This document shows, piece by piece, positions 7,953 to 16,610 of a stretch of 64,000 bases of DNA; position 1 is the first letter of the stretch; each line of letters begins with the position of its first letter. Location: positions 1 through 64,000 of the forward strand of contig DASPIL010000018.1 in NCBI GenBank assembly GCA_035629175.1, written 5' to 3'. The position numbers and the translations under genes are program-made. Source of the DNA: Verrucomicrobiia bacterium. Its GTDB lineage: Bacteria > Verrucomicrobiota > Verrucomicrobiia > Limisphaerales > DASXHY01. The notes beneath the pieces were generated by a model. The model was not told the DNA's origin and did no database searches. It worked only from the letters and a program-made list of their open reading frames with translations.

Positions 7953-9254
7953 CTAATTCAGCGCTATTCCGCGCCGAATGTAGGTCGGCACGTCCAGGTC
8001 TTCTCCCTTGTGAATGGTCGGTTCGCTCTTATCGAATCGGCCTTTCGAAACAATTTCGAGCGGCAACTGTGTCTGCCGCAGCCGGGGAGCTGACTTCCTC
8101 CCGCGGGACCCAGCCTGCGTGCTGGCGAGTTGTTCCATTCGCTCAGGGGACATGGCCGGTGGCGGCGGCACGAACCGCGATTGCGGCCGCGCCGTGGAAG
8201 CCCGATGCAGCTGGGTGTCGAACGGCATCTCCGTTGCGCGCGCAGTGGCGGGCGCTTCCGCCTCCGCCTGCGGCCGAAGCTCAGCGGGCGCGGCACGCCG
8301 CACGGCGACGAGTGTCACCGACATTCGATCTGCAAACCCCGGGTCAACAGCAGCGCCCATGATCACCTCGGCGTGCGTGCACTTGCCGTTAATGTGCTCC
8401 ATCACACGATTGATTTCCGCCATGGTAAGATCCGTCCCGGCAACGACGCTCACCAGCACGGCCGATGCTTCAGCGAGGGCCTTGCCGCTGTCGAGCATGG
8501 GGTGAACGAGCAGTTTGTCGACGACCTCCCTTGAACGCGTCGCGCCAGCACCTTCAGCCGTGGCGTAGCAACTCTCGCCCTGGCGTTCCCTCAGAAAATC
8601 ACAAAGGTCAGCGAAATGAATTTCGATCAGGCCTTTTGAAAGAACGAGCCGGGCCATGCCGCAGGCGCCCTCAGAAACGAGCTCATTGGAAAGCCTGAAG
8701 GTCTCCAGGACAGTCGCGTTCTCGTCAATCAGCTTGAACAACTTCTGGTTCGGCAGGCAGAGCACGCCGTCGGCCGCGGACTTCAATTCGTGCAGACTGG
8801 CGCGCGCCTGCTGGTGCCGCCTGTTGCCTTCGCAATCGAAGGGAAGCGTCGCGAACGCCAGCACGAGCGCTCCCGCCTCACGCGCCGTCCGCGCCAGCAC
8901 GGGACTGATCCCCGAACCGGCGCCCCCGCCCAACCCTGTGACAATGAACACCACATCCACGCCGGTGCACGCCGCCTTTAAGACCGCGACATTCTGTTCC
9001 GCCGCAGCGCGTCCACGCTCGGGGTCGCCGCCCGTTCCAAGCCCCCTCATCAAACGTGATTCGAGGCTGATCTTTTCGGGCGCCGAGGATCCCAGCAACG
9101 AAACGTTGTCGGTGTTCACCGATGCGAACTCTGCGCGGGTGGCGCAGCTTTTCATGACGTGTTCCAGGATGTTGAGGCCGGCATTGCCGACGCCGAAAAC
9201 TTTGATGCGAACGCCTTGCGGCACGGCTGGCCCGGATTGTTCAGGAGTTTCCAT
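7953..9254 (-). CDS. ftsZ: Cell division GTPase FtsZ, divergent catalytic motifs
   Basis: 433 residues, tubulin-like GTPase that forms the cytokinetic Z-ring. The nucleotide-binding half is recognisable (G-V-G-N-A-G at 21-26, V-N-T-D at 46-49, L-G-T-G-G-D-P-E at 72-79). The glycine-rich tubulin loop is G-G-G-A-G-S-G (109-115), not the usual GGGTGTG. The T7 synergy loop reads E-I-H-F-A-D (211-216), where E. coli has N-V-D-F-A-D, so the catalytic Asn and first Asp are replaced while the last Asp (216) remains. A variable linker (about 320-400) precedes a normal C-terminal peptide, D-V-P-T-Y-I-R-R, for FtsA binding. It is the last gene of the cluster, 4 bases after ftsA. Another FtsZ copy elsewhere cannot be ruled out. 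Confidence 0.95.
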   Translation of the reverse strand: METPEQSGPAVPQGVRIKVFGVGNAGLNILEHVMKSCATRAEFASVNTDNVSLLGSSAPEKISLESRLMRGLGTGGDPERGRAAAEQNVAVLKAACTGVDVVFIVTGLGGGAGSGISPVLARTAREAGALVLAFATLPFDCEGNRRHQQARASLHELKSAADGVLCLPNQKLFKLIDENATVLETFRLSNELVSEGACGMARLVLSKGLIEIHFADLCDFLRERQGESCYATAEGAGATRSREVVDKLLVHPMLDSGKALAEASAVLVSVVAGTDLTMAEINRVMEHINGKCTHAEVIMGAAVDPGFADRMSVTLVAVRRAAPAELRPQAEAEAPATARATEMPFDTQLHRASTARPQSRFVPPPPAMSPERMEQLASTQAGSRGRKSAPRLRQTQLPLEIVSKGRFDKSEPTIHKGEDLDVPTYIRRGIALN

Positions 9255-9258
9255 GGAA

Positions 9259-10482
9259 TCAGGAGCGTCGAAAGATTTGTCCGATAGTGCTCTTCAACCC
9301 GTCTGCAAGGCTTGGCTTGCCGCCGCGTTTGCGTTGTTGAAACGAGCCGAATTTCACAAGCCCGATCGCGGCTGCAAATTCCGGCTGATCCAGGGCCGAC
9401 TTCAACCCATTGATCGAATTGGCTTTGCCGATCGTGACGGGCATGTTCAACACAAGTTCCGCCAGCTTTGCAATTTGCGGAATGCGGGCGCCGCCGCCGC
9501 ACAGGAAAACCCCGGCCCGAAGATAATCAAGAAGGCCCGCCGATTCCATGTCTTGCGCGATCAGGTGGAACAACTCCTCCAGGCGCAGCGCCATGATGCG
9601 ACGCAGGTTTTCCAGGTTGATCTTCTTCATTTCGAGACCGATCTCGTTGCTGATGGTGATCGTCTGTCCCTTGCATGAATCGTCGACCAGCGCAGCGCCC
9701 TGTTCGATCTTCAATTGTTCAGCGCGACCGAGCGGAACCTTCAAGCCGTAAGCCAGATCGTTCGAAACGTGATCCCCCCCAACTGCAAGCACACCCACGT
9801 GCTTGATTACTCCGTCGGCATACACCACGTATTCAGTGGTCCCGCCGCCAATGTCGATGACCAGCGCGCCAAGCTCCTTCTGTTCGTTCGTAAGCAATGC
9901 CAGCGATGAGCCAAGGCCCGTAAAAACGATTTCATCAACTTCCAACTGCAGCCCTTTAACGGCGCGAATCGCATTCTGCAGGCGGTTCAAGTTGCCGTGC
10001 ACGACGTGAACATCCACTTCAACGCGAGATCCCAGCATGCCAACCGGATTCACAATCCCATCCTGGCCATCCACCAAAAAGTGCTGCCGGATGGCGTGAA
10101 TGACATGATTCTGAGCGGGCAAATTGATCGTCTTGGCGTTCTTCACGACGTCCTGGACGTCTTCTTCCGAGATTTCGCGGTCAGCTGAAACGATTGGATG
10201 AACGCCGCGATTATTGAACCCGCGGACATGGCCGCCCGTGACGCCCAGGTAAACACTGCGAATTTCAACGTCGGCCATTTGTTCCGCCTCCACGATCGCG
10301 TTGCGAATGTCCTCCTCCACCTTTGGCGCATCGCAAATCTCCCCCTTGCGAACGCCCCGCGAACGGGATTGTCCAAGCCCCACGACGTTGAGGGTGCCTT
10401 CGGAATTCATTTCGCCGACTACGGCGCACACCTTGGACGTGCCGATTTCCAGGCCGACAATGATGCTGGATGAATCAAACAT
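9259..10482 (-). CDS. ftsA: Cell division protein FtsA (actin-like membrane tether)
   Basis: 407 residues of the actin/Hsp70 ATPase fold. V-G-L-E-I-G-T-S-K-V near residues 9-18 is the phosphate-1 loop, I-D-I-G-G-G-T-T-E-Y near 205-214 is phosphate-2, and C-G-G-G-A-R-I-P near 330 is the adenosine motif. The SHS2 (1C) subdomain lies between the first and second blocks. The C-terminus is basic (F-Q-Q-R-K-R-G-G-K and I-G-Q-I-F-R-R-S) and would provide the membrane-targeting amphipathic helix. FtsA anchors FtsZ to the inner membrane and recruits late division proteins. The ATG overlaps the end of ftsQ by 8 bases, and ftsZ follows after 4 bases, so the three are translationally coupled. Confidence 0.97.
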   Translation of the reverse strand: MFDSSSIIVGLEIGTSKVCAVVGEMNSEGTLNVVGLGQSRSRGVRKGEICDAPKVEEDIRNAIVEAEQMADVEIRSVYLGVTGGHVRGFNNRGVHPIVSADREISEEDVQDVVKNAKTINLPAQNHVIHAIRQHFLVDGQDGIVNPVGMLGSRVEVDVHVVHGNLNRLQNAIRAVKGLQLEVDEIVFTGLGSSLALLTNEQKELGALVIDIGGGTTEYVVYADGVIKHVGVLAVGGDHVSNDLAYGLKVPLGRAEQLKIEQGAALVDDSCKGQTITISNEIGLEMKKINLENLRRIMALRLEELFHLIAQDMESAGLLDYLRAGVFLCGGGARIPQIAKLAELVLNMPVTIGKANSINGLKSALDQPEFAAAIGLVKFGSFQQRKRGGKPSLADGLKSTIGQIFRRS

Positions 10483-11434
10483 GTTTTCTTCTTTGGCGGG
10501 AGGGTTTGGCGGATTTGGGAGCCTCGGGCGGCAGCACGCTGGCTTCCTGCAGACGCAACGGCGTGTTCTCGTTCACGGCAAGGTCAAGCGACGCGATGCG
10601 CTGCTGGAATCGGGCGCATTCCTGATGCACCACATGCCACCGTCGCAACTGCCGGTCGAAATCGTTCAGCGAAAAGGTGATTTCACTGCCTTCGTCGGTG
10701 GTGGCGACCAGCACCTGCGGCATTGAAACATCAATCCTCTTCAACTCAACCAATCCTGCAAGGGGACAACTGGCGAATTCCTGGATGAGCCCAAGCGCGG
10801 CCGCGAGCTGTGGTGAATCCATCGAACGACCGGGCTGCAACTCGCTGAAGCTGATGCCCGACAACAACGGCAACTCGCTCCTGTAACCCTGCAGCGGAAT
10901 CGCACGCTGGCGCGGATCAAGCGGCAGCAGCACATAACCTTCAGCGTCCACATGAAAGACCGCGAACTCGAGGCCGTCGCCATTCGGGCGCGGCATGTTC
11001 ACCTGGGCGATGGGTTCCCGTTCCGAAACCCGTATGCGCAACGTGGCCGGAAGAATTCGTTCGAGCGAAACATGCTTGATGACGGGCGCCATCTCGAGAT
11101 CGCGTCTCACCTGCGCAAGGTCCAGCGAGAGAAGATTCGCCCCAATCTTCACCTTGGACCAGCGGCGCAATTGATCGGCCGAAATAACACCGTCGGTTTC
11201 AACATCAATGGTTTGAATGGCAAAGGATCGGTTCTCGTAAACCAGACGATTCAAAAGCCATTCCCCACCCGACCAGAGTGCGTACAGGCCGAGAATCGTC
11301 CCGCAAGTCACCCCCAGCGCTGTCGCCGCCATGCGGGCTCGCGCCTTGGCTGCGACGCTTGAGCGCACTTTGACATCAAGCACGTGCGTCCGTCCCAGCC
11401 GCCGATTCCTGACTTTTCGTTTCTTCCAAAACAC
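10475..11434 (-). CDS. ftsQ: Cell division protein FtsQ/DivIB
   Basis: 319 residues starting at GTG. A basic cytoplasmic N-terminus (residues 1-35) is followed by one membrane segment (about 36-60, T-A-L-G-V-T-C-G-T-I-L-G-L-Y). A POTRA domain follows (I-Q-T-I-D-V-E-T-D-G-V-I, about 75-145) and then the FtsQ beta domain. The tail beyond residue 290 is basic and proline-containing. FtsQ bridges FtsA/Z-ring events to FtsL and FtsB in the periplasm. Sequence conservation is low as usual for FtsQ; domain layout and position between ddl and ftsA carry the call. The ddl stop lies 6 bases upstream. Confidence 0.93.
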   Translation of the reverse strand: MFWKKRKVRNRRLGRTHVLDVKVRSSVAAKARARMAATALGVTCGTILGLYALWSGGEWLLNRLVYENRSFAIQTIDVETDGVISADQLRRWSKVKIGANLLSLDLAQVRRDLEMAPVIKHVSLERILPATLRIRVSEREPIAQVNMPRPNGDGLEFAVFHVDAEGYVLLPLDPRQRAIPLQGYRSELPLLSGISFSELQPGRSMDSPQLAAALGLIQEFASCPLAGLVELKRIDVSMPQVLVATTDEGSEITFSLNDFDRQLRRWHVVHQECARFQQRIASLDLAVNENTPLRLQEASVLPPEAPKSAKPSRQRRKHV

Positions 11435-11440
11435 GTTTTT

Positions 11441-12361
11441 TTAATGAGTAGTTTTTGAGCTTTTCTGACGCTGCAATGCCATGTCGACCATTCTCTGACA
11501 CAGCTCGGCATAGCTCAGTCCCGCCACTTTCGCAGCCTTCGGCAGCAAGCTGGTTTCAGTCATCCCTGGCAGCGTATTGACTTCGAGAACGACCGGGGCT
11601 CCTTCCGTCGTCACCATCACGTCCACCCGCGCGTAGTCGCGCCCGCCAATTGCTCGAAAGGCCGACAGCGCTGCCGTCTGGATGCGGGCGGTTGTTGAGG
11701 CATCGAATTCGGCGGGGCAAAAGTATTCGGTCGAACCTGGCGTGTACTTGCTGCGATAATCATACGAGCCGCACTTCGGCCGCACTTCCACCACTGGCAA
11801 CGGGGCGCCGCCCAGGATGCCGACGGTTGTCTCGCGGCCGATGATCCGCTCTTCCACGAGCACCTCGGAATCGAATTTCAAAGCAGACGAAACGGCGGCC
11901 GTCCATTGGTCCATTGAATCAACAAAATGCAATCCAACGCTCGATCCCTGGCGCACGGGTTTGACAACGAGCGGCGGCTCCCAGCCGTCCGGCCACGGCG
12001 CGGAGGGCGATCTGACCACGAACGACTTCGCTGTCAAAACATCCGCGGCAACGCAGCATTCCTTGGTCAGCACCTTGTCGAATGCCATCTGGCTCGCCTC
12101 AACTCCGCAGCCCGTGTAAGGCACGCGCAAGTTCTCAAGTTGCTGCTGCACGGTGCCATCCTCGCCATACGTTCCATGCAGAGCGAGGAACACGACATCG
12201 GTGCCCGGCGAAAGCACGAAGGTGCCATCGCGCGGATCCACCTCAGTGACCTCGTGTCCCAGCGTACGCAATGCCCCCGCCACGCCAAGCCCGCTGCGCA
12301 GCGACACCTCGCGTTCGGCGCTCGGGCCGCCCAGGAGGACCGTAATGTTGAGGCGTTTCAT
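11441..12361 (-). CDS. ddl: D-alanine--D-alanine ligase
   Basis: 306 residues, ATP-grasp fold. V-L-L-G-G-P-S-A-E-R-E-V-S-L near residues 8-21 is the N-terminal D-Ala-binding signature and A-L-H-G-T-Y-G-E-D-G follows near residue 60. V-V-K-P-V-R-Q-G-S-S-V-G holds the ATP Lys, and V-L-E-V-N-T-L-P-G-M-T carries the metal-binding Glu and Asn. The length equals that of the DdlB type. It makes D-Ala-D-Ala in the cytoplasm for MurF, whose gene is further upstream in the same cluster. Start and stop overlap murB in an ATGA quartet (12358-12361). Confidence 0.97.
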   Translation of the reverse strand: MKRLNITVLLGGPSAEREVSLRSGLGVAGALRTLGHEVTEVDPRDGTFVLSPGTDVVFLALHGTYGEDGTVQQQLENLRVPYTGCGVEASQMAFDKVLTKECCVAADVLTAKSFVVRSPSAPWPDGWEPPLVVKPVRQGSSVGLHFVDSMDQWTAAVSSALKFDSEVLVEERIIGRETTVGILGGAPLPVVEVRPKCGSYDYRSKYTPGSTEYFCPAEFDASTTARIQTAALSAFRAIGGRDYARVDVMVTTEGAPVVLEVNTLPGMTETSLLPKAAKVAGLSYAELCQRMVDMALQRQKSSKTTH

Positions 12362-13308
12362 GGCAATGAATGTTCCCCGATGATTTCCACTTCGGTGTGC
12401 AGTTCGATGCCTCGCTCAGCCGCTGCGCGTTGCTGCACTGCGCGGATCAAAGTCAAAACGTCGCTGGCTGTTGCGGTTCCGTCGTTCACCACAAAATTGC
12501 CATGTTCCTGCGACACCGAGGCGCCGCCCACGCGCGTGCCCTTCAATCCGAGCTCGTCGATGAGTTTTCCCGCAGAAATCGCCACTGGATTTCGGAACAT
12601 GCAACCCGCGCTCGGCGCGGCTGGCTGGGAATCCCAACGCTTCTGGCTGAAGACTTTCATGCGGGCAGCAATCGCATCGGGAGAGTCAACATTGCCAACC
12701 AACACCGCGGAGATCGCAATGTGCGCCTTCAAGGCGTCGCAATTGCGATAGGCCGCGCCCATCGCGGCAGGTTGCATTTCGACCGTGGTTCCATTGCGAT
12801 CCATCACGCGAACGCGCTCGACGAGCTGGAAAGTTTCGCCTCCCATGGCCCCGGCATTCATTCGAAGAGCGCCGCCCACGGTGCCGGGAATCCCCTCAAG
12901 AAATTCGAAACCCGCCAGGCCATTTCGCTTTGCGTCAACGGCCACCTGCTTGAGACGAGCCCCGGCCCCGCACGACAATCGTCGCCCGGAAATTTCAATC
13001 TGGCTGAAGACTGGATGCGCCAGGCTGATGACCACGCCGCGAAAGCCGCCATCGCGCACAATCAGGTTCGATCCACGGCCCAACACAAAAAACGGGATGC
13101 CGTTCGCCGCGCAGAATTGAACAGTTGCGGCGAGATCGTTTTCAGAGGCGGGTTCCACGTAGACATCAGCCGGCCCGCCGACGCGCAGCGTCGTACGCCG
13201 CGCCAGCGGTTCGTCGCGCCGGACAATGGCGTCACTGGACAAACCGGCGGTCAGCAGATCAGCGAAACTCGAGCGCGAGGGTGTCATGGTCCAGGCAGCC
13301 GCCGTCAT
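12358..13308 (-). CDS. murB: UDP-N-acetylenolpyruvoylglucosamine reductase
   Basis: 316 residues, FAD-binding oxidoreductase reducing UDP-GlcNAc-enolpyruvate to UDP-MurNAc with NADPH. R-R-T-T-L-R-V-G-G-P-A-D and L-G-R-G-S-N-L-I-V-R-D are FAD-binding blocks. F-L-E-G-I-P-G-T-V-G-G-A-L-R-M-N-A-G-A is the family signature. A-G-C-M-F-R-N-P occupies the catalytic-acid position, so a Cys stands where E. coli has Ser; this is common in the shorter MurB subtype. The ATG at 13308 overlaps murG by 4 bases; an internal ATG at 13287 is also possible. murC, usually the neighbour, is not here. Confidence 0.96.
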   Translation of the reverse strand: MTAAAWTMTPSRSSFADLLTAGLSSDAIVRRDEPLARRTTLRVGGPADVYVEPASENDLAATVQFCAANGIPFFVLGRGSNLIVRDGGFRGVVISLAHPVFSQIEISGRRLSCGAGARLKQVAVDAKRNGLAGFEFLEGIPGTVGGALRMNAGAMGGETFQLVERVRVMDRNGTTVEMQPAAMGAAYRNCDALKAHIAISAVLVGNVDSPDAIAARMKVFSQKRWDSQPAAPSAGCMFRNPVAISAGKLIDELGLKGTRVGGASVSQEHGNFVVNDGTATASDVLTLIRAVQQRAAAERGIELHTEVEIIGEHSLP

Positions 13309-14492
13309 CCCGCGCTCTCCATCGTTCGTGCGTGATGATCATGACCACAGGAACAGCAGTGGCCCGCGTTCGTTGCAGCGATTCTGTCATGCTCCCGCTG
13401 CACTTCAGAAAGCATCGTCTCCGCGATCCGTCCTGCAGCGTCGGGTGACTGCCATTTTTCCAGTGAGGCCTGGATGGTTGAGCGTGACCGCTCGTTCGAA
13501 ACCAGTTCTTCGGCCAGGGTGACGAGCTGTTCCGGCGTTGCCGTTTTCTGTTCCATCAAACGGGCCGCGCCGGTTTCCACAAATGCCAGCGCGTTATGGA
13601 GCTGATGATTGTCTGTCGCCGCGGGGTAGGGAACCAGGATTGCCGGGAGCCGCACCGCCGCGAGTTCCGCGAGCGATGATGCACCCGCGCGGCTGACGAC
13701 TGCGCTGGCGGCGCCAAGGGCCAGATGCATGTCGGCAAAAAAGGCGTGAACGATCGATTTCATCCCGCCACGCGCGCATGCTTTTTCGACGCGGTCGAAA
13801 TCGTGAGTTCCCGCCAGCCAGAACAATTGGAGTTTTGGCAGGGCACGTTCCAGGAGCGGCAACGCATTCAACACCAATTCGTTCACCCCGCTCGCCCCCT
13901 GGCTTCCGCCCGTCACGACCAACACGGGATGGTCGGGATCGAGATTCAGCGCCGTGCGACAGGTTGTCGGGTTGAGATTTTCGAAAGCGGGCCGAACAGG
14001 AGTTCCGGTTGTCGTGATCAGCCGGGTACGAAGGCGCTCCGCGGTTTGCGGAAAACCGACAAACGCCTGGTGCACGGCACGTGAAAGCCAGCGGTTCGCG
14101 CGGCCGGGAATCGTATTCGACTCGTGAAGGAATGTTCGCGCGCCCGCACGTTTTGCGGCGAGGATTGGCGGCGCACTGGTGAACCCGCCCATCGCAAGCG
14201 CTGCATCCACCCGCCTGGCACGAAACAGTTTTCGGGACGCCCGATAGGATTGGACGAAGCCGCGCAGAAACGCGAGGCGCCTTCCTTGCGTCAACCCGAC
14301 TGCTGGGAGCGTCACCACTTCCATGCCGTGTGCCTGTTGCACGGCGCGTTGATCCACTTCCTTCGGGGAAATCAGCAACGTCACCGAACAATCGCGAGCG
14401 GAAAGCTGCTCTGCGACCGCAAGCCCGGGAAACAGGTGTCCACCCGTGCCGCCGCAGGCGATGACAACGTGACGTTTTGCCGCAGCATTCAT
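13305..14492 (-). CDS. murG: UDP-GlcNAc--lipid I N-acetylglucosaminyltransferase with Cys/His tail
   Basis: 395 residues, GT-B glycosyltransferase converting lipid I to lipid II at the inner membrane. C-G-G-T-G-G-H-L-F-P-G-L-A near residues 13-25 is the acceptor-side glycine loop. H-E-S-N-T-I-P-G-R-A-N near 120 and V-T-G-G-S-Q-G-A-S-G-V-N-E near 185 are further MurG signatures. S-R-A-G-A-S-S-L-A-E-L near 265 carries the donor-binding region. The usual fold ends about residue 370; the last 20 residues form an unusual Cys/His-rich tail (C-C-S-C-G-H-D-H-H) encoded at 13308-13367, just before murB. It overlaps ftsW and murB by 4 bases each. Confidence 0.96.
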   Translation of the reverse strand: MNAAAKRHVVIACGGTGGHLFPGLAVAEQLSARDCSVTLLISPKEVDQRAVQQAHGMEVVTLPAVGLTQGRRLAFLRGFVQSYRASRKLFRARRVDAALAMGGFTSAPPILAAKRAGARTFLHESNTIPGRANRWLSRAVHQAFVGFPQTAERLRTRLITTTGTPVRPAFENLNPTTCRTALNLDPDHPVLVVTGGSQGASGVNELVLNALPLLERALPKLQLFWLAGTHDFDRVEKACARGGMKSIVHAFFADMHLALGAASAVVSRAGASSLAELAAVRLPAILVPYPAATDNHQLHNALAFVETGAARLMEQKTATPEQLVTLAEELVSNERSRSTIQASLEKWQSPDAAGRIAETMLSEVQREHDRIAATNAGHCCSCGHDHHARTMESAG

Positions 14493-15637
14493 GCGGTTTG
14501 CAGTTCCCGCATCGTGACTGTTTCGTCCGCCAGGGATTCCGTGACACGCGCCCGCCGCGCCACACTGAGAAGGACCCCAACGCAGGTGAGCATTGTCAGG
14601 AGATTCGACCCGCCGTAACTGATGAACGGCAGCGGGAGACCCTTGTTCGGAAGGGCACTTGTGACCACGCCTATATTGATTGCCGCCTGCAATCCTATGA
14701 GCAGCGTGATGCCGACGGCCAGCAACAGGCCGAACGTGTCACGCGCCCGATACGCGATGTAAAATCCGCAAATCACGAAGATGATAAATCCAGCAACCAC
14801 AAGCAGTGTCGCGATGAGGCCCAGTTCCTCGCCGATGATCGAAAGAATGAAATCCGTATGATGCTCCGGAACGAACCCGAGTTTCTGCCGGCCATTGCCC
14901 AATCCCAGTCCCAGCCAGCCGCCCGAACCGAGCGCCAGCATTGCCTGGTAAGCCTGATAGCCGACACCGGATTTGTTTTCCTCCAGGTAAATCCAGCTGA
15001 ATATCCGTTTCATGCGCATCGGATCGTGCCACAGCGAAAAGGCAAGGCCGGTTCCAGCGAGCAGCATGGGAGGAATGAAAAAACGCCAGCGCACGCCAGC
15101 CACCATCAGCATCGCGCCACTAACGGCCGCAAGCAGCACCGTGGTTCCACGATCGGGTTCAACAAAGATCAAGGCGAGCATCGGAACAATGATCAACGCC
15201 GGAAAAAAAATCCCGCGTTTGAACGTGCCCATCTGCCGCTGAAAGTGATCTCCATACCACGCGAGTGCCACAATCAACGCAAGCTTGCCAAGTTCTGATG
15301 GCTGGAGGTTCATCGGGCCGAGACTGATCCAACGCTGCGCGCCGTTGATGCGGCGGCCGAACTGCGGCAGGAGCACGGCGACCAGCAACACGATCGCCAC
15401 GCCCAGCAGCGCCCACCAATAACGCTTGAGAATGCGGTAATCGAGGGACGCTGCGACAACGCAGGCAACAAGCCCGGCAGCGCACCACACCAGCTGCATC
15501 AGGAGAAATCGCGCGCCCACCTGTGTCATGCTCGAGCTGTAAAGCATCACCATGCCGAGCGCCAGCAGGGCAGCGACACAGAAGACCAGCGTTGTAACGG
15601 CGACCTTCATCTGTTGGTTGGCGCCGGATTGAGGCAT
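14489..15637 (-). CDS. ftsW: SEDS peptidoglycan glycosyltransferase FtsW
   Basis: 382 residues with about ten predicted membrane helices, as in SEDS proteins. R-W-I-S-L-G-P-M-N-L-Q-P-S-E-L-G-K near residues 105-121 and E-E-L-G-L-I (the periplasmic catalytic-loop region) are conserved. N-I-G-V-V-T-S-A-L-P-N-K-G-L-P-L-P-F-I-S-Y-G-G-S is the SEDS C-terminal signature. FtsW polymerises lipid II with the class B PBP FtsI, encoded in the same cluster. The start at 15637 is taken; an alternative ATG at 15610 would remove nine residues. murG overlaps its end by 4 bases, coupling lipid II synthesis and use. Confidence 0.96.
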   Translation of the reverse strand: MPQSGANQQMKVAVTTLVFCVAALLALGMVMLYSSSMTQVGARFLLMQLVWCAAGLVACVVAASLDYRILKRYWWALLGVAIVLLVAVLLPQFGRRINGAQRWISLGPMNLQPSELGKLALIVALAWYGDHFQRQMGTFKRGIFFPALIIVPMLALIFVEPDRGTTVLLAAVSGAMLMVAGVRWRFFIPPMLLAGTGLAFSLWHDPMRMKRIFSWIYLEENKSGVGYQAYQAMLALGSGGWLGLGLGNGRQKLGFVPEHHTDFILSIIGEELGLIATLLVVAGFIIFVICGFYIAYRARDTFGLLLAVGITLLIGLQAAINIGVVTSALPNKGLPLPFISYGGSNLLTMLTCVGVLLSVARRARVTESLADETVTMRELQTA

Positions 15638-15652
15638 CCGGCGCCGGGAACA

Positions 15653-16447
15653 TCAAAACTGCCCGGGAGGCGTGAGACTCGGCGCTCCAGGCGCAGTTTC
15701 ACCCGCCGGCAACGGCGCGGGGGCTGGAGCCTTCGCAGGGAGGGTCAGTTTTTGTCCAACCCGAATTCTGTCCGTATTGAGATTGTTCGCGTTACGCAAT
15801 GCGCGCACCGTGGTGCCGTTCCGGCTTGCGATGCTCGTCAGCGTGTCGCCGCTCTTCACGGTATACGAGCGCTCGCCATTGCCGTTGGAAAACGCCCGCG
15901 CCGATGCCGATGGCGAAGGCGCCGCAGCCGCTGGGATCTGCAGCTTCATTCCGATGCGAAGGCGGGTAGGCTGCACAGAGGGATTCGCTTCCTGCAAGGC
16001 GCGGATCGATACACCCGGAAACTTCCGCGCGATTGATGAGAACGTATCCCCCTTCACGACGGTATATTCCTGCGTTGCGGAGTACTGCGGAACAGGATCC
16101 TGGATGACCGGCGCCGGTTCCGTGTACTGGTTCGTTGGTGGAACGTAGGTGGTGTTTGTTTCCACGTGTGGCGGCATTCCGGCTGGATCGTTCGTCGGCA
16201 AGTCCGGGGGCGCATAATTCGTCGGTGGATCAAGGACCGGCTGATCGTCGAACGTGTTCGTCATTTCAGGCGCGGGGATCGGATCCGGCTCGGGCGTGCG
16301 GCGGCATCCGTTTGTCAGCAGGAGCGCGACGAGTCCGGCGATGTGCATCGAGAGAATGCAGAACACCGCGAAACGAACGCGCTGGCGTCCCACGTTCTTC
16401 GGCTCGGAATCGGAGCTTTGCGGTTTGAAAGGGCTGGAATTATTCAT
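15653..16447 (-). CDS. Membrane-anchored protein with two LysM domains inside the dcw cluster
   Basis: 264 residues from the ATG at 16447 (a longer frame opens at 16507 without conserved sequence). A short cytoplasmic part is followed by one membrane segment (about residues 30-47, V-F-C-I-L-S-M-H-I-A-G-L-V-A-L-L), then a Pro/Thr/Asn-rich linker. LysM domain 1 begins Y-T-V-V-K-G-D-T-F-S-S-I-A and LysM domain 2 begins Y-T-V-K-S-G-D-T-L-T-S-I-A. The C-terminus is Pro/Ala-rich. No hydrolase domain is present, so it is probably a periplasmic peptidoglycan-binding division accessory rather than an amidase activator of the LytM class. It sits between murD and ftsW, where other phyla have no such gene. 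Confidence 0.88.
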   Translation of the reverse strand: MNNSSPFKPQSSDSEPKNVGRQRVRFAVFCILSMHIAGLVALLLTNGCRRTPEPDPIPAPEMTNTFDDQPVLDPPTNYAPPDLPTNDPAGMPPHVETNTTYVPPTNQYTEPAPVIQDPVPQYSATQEYTVVKGDTFSSIARKFPGVSIRALQEANPSVQPTRLRIGMKLQIPAAAAPSPSASARAFSNGNGERSYTVKSGDTLTSIASRNGTTVRALRNANNLNTDRIRVGQKLTLPAKAPAPAPLPAGETAPGAPSLTPPGQF

Positions 16448-16610
16448 TTTCAATGTCGCGCTGGCGCGCCGTTTTTTGAGGAATGGACAGGTGGTGATTC
16501 GCAGCACGGCTTTCCCTCAAAAAACCGCGCAACGAAAAATTCTCGCTTCCAGCGCCGTCAACACAGGCGCTGAAGTTTTGTCGTAATCTATCGCTCATAT
16601 AGGGGTGGCA
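16448..16610 (-). promoter_or_regulatory. 163-base gap between murD and the LysM gene
   Basis: One of the two largest gaps inside the dcw cluster, the other being the ftsL-ftsI gap. On the minus strand it has a 7-bp stem (arms at 16550-16556 and 16566-16572) with TTGACG in the loop side, followed after some 10 bases by TTTTT. It may be a weak terminator, an internal promoter for the LysM-ftsW-ftsZ half, or neither. Confidence 0.35.
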
